From Synechococcales cyanobacterium PMM_0073 (GTDB taxonomy: Bacteria; Cyanobacteriota; Cyanobacteriia; Elainellales; Elainellaceae), in the NCBI GenBank assembly GCA_949127695.1, contig CASBQH010000428.1, positions 1 through 9,506 on the forward strand: a stretch of DNA of 9,506 nt. The letters are read 5' to 3'. This document shows positions 1 to 4,482 of the stretch, one piece after another; positions within the stretch are counted from its first letter, which is position 1, and each line of letters opens with the position of its first letter. Under the pieces are notes generated by a model. It was not told the DNA's origin, made no database searches, and was given only the letters and a program-made list of their open reading frames with translations. A program made the position numbers and the translations under genes.

Positions 1-53
1 TCCTGGGCGATTGCTTCAAACGCCTTGAACCAGTCCTGCTGCCAATTTTCCAT
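1..53 (-). CDS. 5' end of a small unidentified protein gene (cut by window edge)
   Basis: An ATG at 53-51 opens a frame running off the left edge and reading MENWQQDWFKAFEAIAQ, with no stop in the 17 codons seen. The Trp- and acid-rich, amphipathic start looks like a real small soluble cyanobacterial protein rather than chance, but I cannot name its family. It lies 54 bases downstream of the phasin-like gene in the same direction, so the two could be co-transcribed. No clear Shine-Dalgarno sequence is visible (AGAATTCC precedes the ATG). The gene call is inference from codon content and context. Confidence 0.55.
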   Translation of the reverse strand, partial: MENWQQDWFKAFEAIAQ

Positions 54-107
54 GGAATTCTGTCTGGAGAGTTTTGTCTAAAAAACTGAAAAAATTACTT
101 CTAAAAC

Positions 108-506
108 CTACTGGCGCTTCAAACGCTGGAGTTCTTCTTGCAGCTTGGCCACCTGCTGCCGCAGATCCTCAGCAGCTCCAGTTGGAGGGCTAGCTGAACT
201 GGGCGGAGCGGGCGAGGGCGGGACGGTTGGCTCGTCGTCGGTCAAAATTTCAATCTGGCGCGGCGCGGCAGGCTGGCTTGAGGCAGGCTGGCTTAAGTCG
301 GTGGCTTGAGCGCGCGTTACCATTTCATCAACCATGCGCTTGGCGTCCTCTGCGGTCATTTCGCCGCGTGCCACCATTTCGTCCGCAATCTTTTGCGCCT
401 GAACGCGCAGTTCGCTCAGGGTTGTACCCGCTTTTTCTGCTGCGTAAGAAGCCGCACCCACACCCAAGTAAAATGCTTTCTGGACTAGATCTCCGAAACC
501 TGGCAT
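108..506 (-). CDS. phasin-like protein (COG3937 type, PHA synthesis regulator phasin)
   Basis: Encodes 132 residues. Residues 1-70 match the style of COG3937 phasin-like proteins: a short hydrophobic helix (KAFYLGVGAASYAAEKAG) followed by amphipathic helices with the characteristic stretch VARGEMTAEDAKRMVDEMV. Residues about 70-110 are a Pro/Ser/Ala-rich linker, and residues 112-132 form a heptad-like Leu helix (DLRQQVAKLQEELQRLKRQ) suited to oligomerisation. Family members are associated with polyhydroxyalkanoate granules or their regulation, but many homologues occur without a proven role, so the function is inferred. I chose the ATG at 506-504 because AGGAG sits 8 bases upstream; a longer in-frame reading to 788 would run through the SRP RNA gene and is not credible. 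The gene follows ffs, and a small gene follows it in the same direction. Confidence 0.82.
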   Translation of the reverse strand: MPGFGDLVQKAFYLGVGAASYAAEKAGTTLSELRVQAQKIADEMVARGEMTAEDAKRMVDEMVTRAQATDLSQPASSQPAAPRQIEILTDDEPTVPPSPAPPSSASPPTGAAEDLRQQVAKLQEELQRLKRQ

Positions 507-612
507 CGCCGCTCTCCTGTTTCTTCTCTGAGCCGATATCCCAAGCATAGAAGCAAAGCCAGTGGAATGACTACTCTGCCGCTCAGGTTTTTTTGGTCTA
601 GTCGTAAAGCAT
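507..612 (-). promoter_or_regulatory. leader/promoter region of the phasin-like gene
   Basis: This 106-base stretch separates the ffs U-tract from the phasin-like start codon. Read on the minus strand it carries two TATGCT hexamers that could serve as -10 elements (613-608 and 549-544); neither has a good TTGACA-like partner. AGGAG just upstream of the ATG is the Shine-Dalgarno sequence. The promoter position is therefore unresolved. Confidence 0.3.
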
Positions 613-618
613 AAAAAA
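613..618 (-). terminator. ffs: U-tract terminating ffs
   Basis: Six consecutive T on the minus strand directly follow the closing stem of the SRP RNA (stem 619-628 with 707-716). The mature RNA's own terminal stem thus serves as the terminator hairpin, a common arrangement for ffs. Confidence 0.75.
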
Positions 619-716
619 GTGACCCGGAGATCACGCCTGCCACAAGCATCCCGTTTTGCTGCTACCTTCCGGTCCTGACAAGATTTGGGCGTTGTAACCG
701 CATGAGTCCGAGTCAC
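619..716 (-). ncRNA. ffs: small signal recognition particle RNA (4.5S-type)
   Basis: The minus strand holds the conserved SRP domain IV core GTCAGGACCGGAAGGTAGCA (679-660), which resembles the E. coli 4.5S core GGTCAGGTCCGGAAGGAAGCAGC with its asymmetric loop and GGAA tetraloop. The ends pair: GTGACTCGGA (716-707) against TCCGGGTCAC (628-619), giving ten base pairs with one G-U wobble, and a run of six T follows at once. This defines a 98-nt hairpin-like RNA, the usual size of small bacterial SRP RNAs. The RNA binds Ffh and targets nascent membrane and secreted proteins to the membrane via FtsY. It overlaps only spurious reading frames. Confidence 0.95.
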
Positions 717-720
717 GCTT

Positions 721-750
721 AGCATAGCACAGTTCCTGAGTCGGAGTCTG
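721..750 (-). promoter_or_regulatory. probable ffs promoter
   Basis: On the minus strand TATGCT (726-721, four of six matches to TATAAT) lies 4 bases before the inferred 5' end of the SRP RNA at 716. A weak -35 candidate, CAGACT (750-745), lies 18 bases further upstream. The -10 position is convincing because the RNA's 5' end is fixed by pairing; the -35 is not. Confidence 0.5.
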
Positions 751-950
751 AAGGGTCGCTGAGAGACCTTGCTGGCGATTTGGCGCAAATATTAAAAAAG
801 TAAAGGCTGCTGCTGCCCATAGATAGCCCAAATGACAGAGGCTAACCCATAGAAAATCTGGCGTTTTGTTCCTCAGGATGCATTTGCAAATTAGATTCAG
901 CCAGTATTCTAAACTCAGAGTCTGTGATTTGATTGCAGCCGATTTGCTTT

Positions 951-968
951 CAGAAATTGCAGAAATTC
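951..968. repeat. 9-bp tandem duplication in the sigma upstream region
   Basis: CAGAAATTG is followed at once by CAGAAATTC (8 of 9 bases identical). The second copy plus TG forms the 11-base palindrome CAGAAATTCTG (960-970). No function can be assigned. Confidence 0.6.
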
Positions 969-1194
969 TGTGAACGAATGTTACGATTGTGAGAGAGGGC
1001 TGGTCAATTTGTTGAAAGTACTGAGTTTCCTTGCCACAGCAGTAAATGTATTAGAGACGAGAAAATCTAGGGACAACCTAAAGTATGTGCCCGTCGTTCT
1101 CGCCATGTCACCCTAAACCCCCTAGTCCTAGAATCTACCGCTTCGGCGCACGAGTCCTGAATTCGATGAGCCGCTTCCCAAAACAGTACAAACG

Positions 1195-1217
1195 TTCTAC
1201 ACTTCTCTTCTACACTT
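1195..1217 (+). repeat. exact 10-bp direct repeat just before the sigma gene
   Basis: TTCTACACTT occurs at 1195-1204 and 1208-1217, identical in all ten bases and offset by 13 bp. The second copy ends 13 bases before the ATG. Each copy contains TACACT, a four-of-six match to a -10 hexamer, so they could be duplicated core-promoter elements or half-sites for a regulator. Confidence 0.7.
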
Positions 1218-1230
1218 TGGATCTAGCGCT

Positions 1231-2184
1231 ATGAATACATCAACCTCCGCTGACATGGTGCGCGCTTATCTCAGAGAAATTGGTCGCGTGCCTTTGTTGA
1301 CCCACGAGCAAGAAATTCTTTTTGGTAAGCAAGTGCAGCGCCTTGCCGCCCTAACGAGCCTCAGAGAAGAGCTGAAACTTAAGCTGGGATATGAGCCAAG
1401 CTTGGAGGAATGGGCTGACCAAGCCAAGCTCAGCCTACCAGAACTCCAGCAGCTGATTACCGAAGGCGACTATGCCAAGCGGAAGATGGTGGAAGCGAAC
1501 CTGCGGCTGGTGGTTTCAGTCGCCAAAAAGTATATTAAGCGCAACGTAGATCTGCTGGACTTGATCCAGGAGGGCACAATTGGGATGCAGCGCGGCGTCG
1601 AGAAATTTGACCCCACCAAAGGCTACCGCTTCTCAACCTATGCCTACTGGTGGATTCGGCAGGCGATTACCCGCGCCATTGCCGAGAAGGGGCGGACGAT
1701 TCGGCTGCCCATCCACATTACCGAAAAGCTAAACAAAATTAAAAAAGCGCAGCGACAGCTAGCCCAGCAGCTAGGCCGAGCCGCCACCGCCGCCGAACTC
1801 GCTGCTGAGCTAGAGCTTACCCCCAAGCAGGTGCGCGACTATCTGGAGCGAGCCCGTCAGCCGCTGTCGCTCGATCTGCGGGTTGGCGACAACCAAGATA
1901 CCGAGCTGGGCGAACTGCTAGAAGATACTGGCCCTTCGCCTGAGGACTTTGCCGCTCAGTCGGCGCTCCGCGGCGAACTAGAGCAGCTGATGGCCGACCT
2001 GACGCAGCAGCAGCGAGAAGTGCTGTCGCTGAGGTTTGGCCTCGAAGACGGTCAGACCTTGACCCTAGCCAAAATTGGCGACCTGCTCAACATCAGCCGC
2101 GAGCGGGTGCGGCAGATTGAGCGGGAGGCGCTGACTAAGCTGCGGAAGCGGCGAGCTGACATTCGTGAATATCTAGCCAGCTAA
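1231..2184 (+). CDS. group 2 RNA polymerase sigma factor (RpoD/SigA family)
   Basis: Encodes 317 residues, the length of short cyanobacterial group 2 sigma factors (SigB/SigD type). Order of parts: region 1.2 from about residue 7 ([21 protein letters not shown]), region 2 at about 86-152 with [30 protein letters not shown] and the -10-melting stretch [20 protein letters not shown], region 3 at about 155-235 beginning [19 protein letters not shown], and region 4 at about 250-310 with the -35-reading helix-turn-helix [14 protein letters not shown]. There is no long acidic region 1.1, consistent with group 2 rather than the housekeeping SigA. It directs RNA polymerase to promoters, usually for stress, nitrogen, redox or light responses in this group; which one cannot be told here. 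The start codon is supported by alignment with region 1.2, though the upstream Shine-Dalgarno sequence is poor. It is a single-gene unit closed by a strong terminator and is the only plus-strand gene in the window. Confidence 0.95.
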   Translation: MNTSTSADMVRAYLREIGRVPLLTHEQEILFGKQVQRLAALTSLREELKLKLGYEPSLEEWADQAKLSLPELQQLITEGDYAKRKMVEANLRLVVSVAKKYIKRNVDLLDLIQEGTIGMQRGVEKFDPTKGYRFSTYAYWWIRQAITRAIAEKGRTIRLPIHITEKLNKIKKAQRQLAQQLGRAATAAELAAELELTPKQVRDYLERARQPLSLDLRVGDNQDTELGELLEDTGPSPEDFAAQSALRGELEQLMADLTQQQREVLSLRFGLEDGQTLTLAKIGDLLNISRERVRQIEREALTKLRKRRADIREYLAS

Positions 2185-2198
2185 GCAATTGGGGCTGG

Positions 2199-2235
2199 AA
2201 ACCAGGGACAGCTCGTACTGTCCCTGGTTTTTTTT
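2199..2235 (+). terminator. strong intrinsic terminator of the sigma gene
   Basis: A perfect 13-bp stem (AAACCAGGGACAG, 2199-2211, with its complement at 2218-2230) closes a 6-base loop, CTCGTA. Eight consecutive T run from 2228 to 2235. It starts 15 bases after the sigma stop codon. On the minus strand the stem is followed by CCAGCCCCA, not T, so it should end mainly plus-strand transcripts. Confidence 0.95.
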
Positions 2236-2238
2236 GAA

Positions 2239-2280
2239 GCCAATCTGCCTCACCGATTGCCCCGGACGCGGCAGATTGGC
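2239..2280. repeat. perfect 11-bp inverted repeat between convergent genes
   Basis: GCCAATCTGCC (2239-2249) is exactly inverted at 2270-2280, around a 20-base GC-rich loop. It begins 14 bases after the end of the oxygenase gene as transcribed on the minus strand, and only 3 bases from the sigma terminator. Neither side has a U-tract, so it is not a classic terminator; it may stabilise the 3' end of the oxygenase mRNA or act with the neighbouring hairpin. Confidence 0.75.
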
Positions 2281-2294
2281 CTCAGCAAATCGCC

Positions 2295-3707
2295 CTAGGC
2301 AGAACGGGGTTTCTCTGGCAGGTTGCGTGGCGGTATTGCTCGACCTTGATGAAACCGCTGCTCCAGCCGCCCTAGCCCAAACCACAGCAAGCCCAAAATT
2401 AGTGCCAGCACCTCAATCAGCCAGTCTGCCAAACCCAGCAGCGATAGCACTGTCCAGACCAGCAGTTCGCCCAGCGCCAGCGCTAGTCGCAATCGCTGGA
2501 CAGTCACCAGCGCCCGCCGACAGCTAGCGCAATGCACCGTATGCGACTGATAGCGATCCAGCAAAATTTGATCGGGTAGGGCGGGCGGCAAAGCCTGATT
2601 TGGAAATGGGTCAGCCTCAAACTGATTCACCCAGCTACGAAACGCCGAGATAAAGGCATCGGCGCGCGTTGGCAGATAAAATGCCTTAGCAAAATTCTCG
2701 CTGCCGCCTTGGTTGGCCAGATAGCGCTCTTGATAGTGCAAAAAAATCTGATCGTCTTCTAGAATGCTGTTCTGGCCAATATGCGAATACCAGCTAGGCG
2801 ACAGCTGAATCAACAGCTTGGGCAGCCAGCTGGAAAACTGGAATGGAAACCGAGCAAAGACCCGGCATTCCCCCTTGCGAATTGGCGTGGCGTAGACCAC
2901 CGTTAGCGTGCGGCCAAACTGCTCTGAGGTTAGATCATGCCACATTAAGGCAGGCGCAATGAATCGCGTATGCTGCGACCCCAGCGTTCCTTTGCGCGGC
3001 CCTTCTGCCCAAAAGCCCGTGAAGCCCTGCCTGTCCGCCTCCAGTACTTCTAGTTCAACTGGCGCAGCATTGGCTCGATTGCCCACCGAGCGGTGATGCG
3101 TAAACGGCACATGGCTGGCATCCAGCACGTTTTCCAGCAGCGTCAGCGCATCATAGGGCAGATCGCGAAAGGTATTGAGGCAGATCCAGGATTCGGGCGA
3201 CTCTGCCAGGGGCTGAATCAGCGGCAGCGCCACCTGCGGCGCGTTTTCGGGCTGCCCCGGATAGACAAACAGCAGTCCTTGCTGCACTGCCGTGGGGAAC
3301 GACTGGACGCAGGCTCGCTTTGACTGCTGCGGCGCAGTCTCAGCCGTCGCCTGCGGAATCCGCTGACAGCTGCCGTCTGCCCCAAACGCCCAGCCGTGAT
3401 ACGGACATTCCAGCAGTCCGTCTGCGATTCGCCCTTGCGAAAGTGGCGCGAGTCGATGTGGACATTGATCGGCAAAGGCTCGCCAAGTCTGGGCTTCAGC
3501 CTCCCACCAGATCACTAAATCCTGTGCTAAGAGCGTAAATTTGTTAGGGTTGGCCAAGTCTAAATCTGTGATGTAATAGACCGGATACCAGGCTTCTTTG
3601 CAGTCAAATCGATCGGGATCAGCGCCGCCAGCGGCAAGTTGAGCTTGAGCAGACTGAAGTTGAGCTTCGGGTTCTGCCTGAAGGGTGACGGATGGTTCGC
3701 TGAGCAT
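2295..3707 (-). CDS. Rieske [2Fe-2S] non-haem iron oxygenase, pheophorbide a oxygenase/Lls1 (PaO) type
   Basis: Encodes 470 residues. The Rieske cluster ligands are C82-x-H84 (CPHR) and C101-x2-H104 (CPYHGW). The mononuclear iron motif is ENVLDASHVPFTHH (192-205), with D196, H199 and H204 in the usual spacing, and EDD at 317-319. The C-terminal part has the CxxC pair (CASC, 393-396) typical of the plant PaO/Tic55/PTC52/Lls1 clade, then two closely spaced hydrophobic segments (about 405-422 and 424-446) that should anchor it to a membrane, probably thylakoid. Family members oxygenate chlorophyll-derived or other ring substrates using reduced ferredoxin; the cyanobacterial substrate is not established, so only the reaction class is firm. 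The start at 3707 lacks a strong Shine-Dalgarno sequence, but FDCKEAWYPVYYITDL at 34-49 is the usual domain opening, so the N-terminal tail of about 30 residues is a variable extension. A 14-bp tandem repeat lies just upstream. Confidence 0.92.
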   Translation of the reverse strand: MLSEPSVTLQAEPEAQLQSAQAQLAAGGADPDRFDCKEAWYPVYYITDLDLANPNKFTLLAQDLVIWWEAEAQTWRAFADQCPHRLAPLSQGRIADGLLECPYHGWAFGADGSCQRIPQATAETAPQQSKRACVQSFPTAVQQGLLFVYPGQPENAPQVALPLIQPLAESPESWICLNTFRDLPYDALTLLENVLDASHVPFTHHRSVGNRANAAPVELEVLEADRQGFTGFWAEGPRKGTLGSQHTRFIAPALMWHDLTSEQFGRTLTVVYATPIRKGECRVFARFPFQFSSWLPKLLIQLSPSWYSHIGQNSILEDDQIFLHYQERYLANQGGSENFAKAFYLPTRADAFISAFRSWVNQFEADPFPNQALPPALPDQILLDRYQSHTVHCASCRRALVTVQRLRLALALGELLVWTVLSLLGLADWLIEVLALILGLLWFGLGRLEQRFHQGRAIPPRNLPEKPRSA

Positions 3708-3732
3708 GGTTAACTTAGGGGAACGCCACAGG

Positions 3733-3788
3733 TTAGGCAGTTTGGTTTAGTGAGTTTAGGTTAGCAAGTCTGGCTTAGGCAGCTTAGT
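3733..3788. repeat. four-copy 14-bp imperfect tandem repeat
   Basis: TTAG recurs exactly every 14 bases at 3733, 3747, 3761 and 3775. The units are TTAGGCAGTTTGGT, TTAGTGAGTTTAGG, TTAGCAAGTCTGGC and TTAGGCAGCTTAGT. Each unit splits into two alternating 7-mers (TTAGNNA, then GYYTRGN). The array fills most of the gap between the oxygenase start (3707) and the upstream 102-aa gene and supplies that gene's stop codon (TAA read from 3786-3784). It resembles the heptamer-based short tandem repeats (STRR) known from cyanobacteria, though the units here are diverged. Confidence 0.8.
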
Positions 3789-4092
3789 CGGGAGATTCAG
3801 CTTCTATGAGTAAAGCGGTCCACATATCGGCGGGAGAAGAATAGTAATCAATGTTCTGCACCTGATAAAGCGCTGTGTTCTGATCGATCTGGAGCAGCAA
3901 ATAGTCGCCGCGCCGCACGTTTCGGCCTTGTCCGGTCATGGATGCCTGGTGTTCGCCGGTTCGCTCAAAGGCAAACGCATCGGGCGACTGCTGCGAAAAA
4001 TCGTGGACTTTGGCGGGTCTGCTAAAGTTCACAGCTTTTTCCAGGGTGGAAATCAACACCATGTACCAAGCTTGCTTCGTTCGTCCAGTCAT
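3784..4092 (-). CDS. hypothetical protein of 102 residues
   Basis: A complete frame starting at ATG 4092-4090 with a good Shine-Dalgarno sequence, GGGAGG, 5 bases upstream. The protein is soluble, with no membrane segment or signal peptide. It opens MTGRTKQAWYMVLISTLEKA and has a central polar part with FSQQSPDAFAFERTGEHQ. A C-terminal half with RRGDYLLLQI, YQVQNIDYY and DMWTALLIEAE looks like small beta strands of a compact barrel-like fold. I recall similar cyanobacterial conserved hypotheticals but cannot name a domain. It lies 76 bases upstream of the oxygenase start on the same strand, so they may share a transcript; no function can be assigned. Its stop codon lies inside a 14-bp tandem repeat. 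Confidence 0.8.
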   Translation of the reverse strand: MTGRTKQAWYMVLISTLEKAVNFSRPAKVHDFSQQSPDAFAFERTGEHQASMTGQGRNVRRGDYLLLQIDQNTALYQVQNIDYYSSPADMWTALLIEAESPD

Positions 4093-4134
4093 GAATGCCT
4101 CCCATGCATTTCGGGTTGAGAATGCAGCTTAGAT

Positions 4135-4167
4135 GGTCAAGCTGGGCAGGCTATGCCCGGTTTGACT
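4135..4167. repeat. 13-14-bp hairpin in the leader of the 102-aa gene
   Basis: GTCAAGCTGGGCA (4136-4148) pairs with TGCCCGGTTTGAC (4154-4166) around the 5-base loop GGCTA. As plus-strand RNA all 13 pairs form, with two wobbles; as minus-strand RNA the same two positions are A-C mismatches. It lies about 45-75 bases upstream of the 102-aa start codon and has no U-tract. It could be an operator palindrome or the mark of a plus-strand transcript. Confidence 0.6.
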
Positions 4168-4371
4168 GGGAACCACTTAAGATTTCAGGAACTTGATCTA
4201 TTAGAGCATAGGCCAGAGCATTGGTTTGCCCCCAACTGTCAAGCAAGCAGACTCAGAAGCCATCACAGCTGATTGAGCCTGATTTTTTGAGCTGGCGAGC
4301 CTTCCTATGACTGATGTTACTCAGCAGAAGCACCCTCGTCCTGAGTTTTGTCCAAGTCAGAGTTTTTAAAA

Positions 4372-4413
4372 GTTAACCTGAAAATTAACCTGGAAGCATT
4401 TTTATTTTAACCT
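4372..4413 (+). repeat. three TTAACCT direct repeats in an AT-rich patch
   Basis: GTTAACCT (4372-4379), ATTAACCT (4384-4391) and TTTAACCT (4406-4413) share seven identical bases, at steps of 12 and 22 bp, in one orientation. Such roughly helical spacing suggests binding sites for a response regulator, but they face away from the genes on either side. The purpose is unknown. Confidence 0.5.
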
Positions 4414-4482
4414 CCTCTCATGCTACGCAGAAGGCGTGATTAAAATATCCTCCAATCAGGTGAACTCGCGGCTCTGGCCGCA

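Larger units (their letters stand above)
717..1230. other. divergent intergenic region between ffs and the sigma gene
   Basis: About 510 bases with no convincing coding frame or tRNA. It must hold the ffs promoter (left end) and the sigma promoter (right end). It contains a 9-bp near-exact tandem repeat (951-968), an exact 10-bp direct repeat (1195-1217) and AT-rich stretches around 880-1070. No canonical TTGACA-N17-TATAAT pair was seen on the plus strand, which suits a sigma gene read by alternative holoenzymes or by activator-dependent transcription, though that is only inference. Confidence 0.6.
4093..4482. other. 390-base non-coding region between the wzc-like gene and the 102-aa gene
   Basis: No credible gene. 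Starting from the 102-aa gene it holds a Shine-Dalgarno sequence (4103-4098), a 13-bp hairpin (4135-4167), AT-rich DNA with three TTAACC-type direct repeats (4372-4413), and a small GCGGC/GCCGC hairpin (4468-4481) immediately after the wzc-like stop. The small hairpin has no U-tract, so the operon's terminator is not clear. TTGACA occurs on the minus strand at 4242-4237 without a good -10 at the proper distance. Confidence 0.6.

Noticed and set aside
70..87. AGTTTT/AAAACT hairpin after the phasin-like gene as a terminator
   Set aside because: The 6-bp stem is almost all A-T, and the minus strand after it reads CTCCAG rather than T, so it would not terminate.
507..788. N-terminal extension of the phasin-like protein to 226 residues
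   Set aside because: It would translate through the ffs RNA gene and its terminator. The ATG at 506 has a proper Shine-Dalgarno sequence and the family's normal N-terminus.
1188..1200. NtcA site upstream of the sigma gene (GTA...TAC)
   Set aside because: The GTA and TAC at 1186-1200 are 9 bases apart, not the 8 of the NtcA consensus, and no properly placed -10 follows.
4307..4369. 20-codon plus-strand frame starting MTDVTQQKH
   Set aside because: No Shine-Dalgarno sequence, very short, and no supporting context.
4372..4413. Pho box made of TTAACCT direct repeats
   Set aside because: Steps of 12 and 22 bp differ from the regular 11-bp step of known Pho boxes, two units break the leading pyrimidine, and the repeats point away from both neighbouring minus-strand genes. 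Reported only as repeats.
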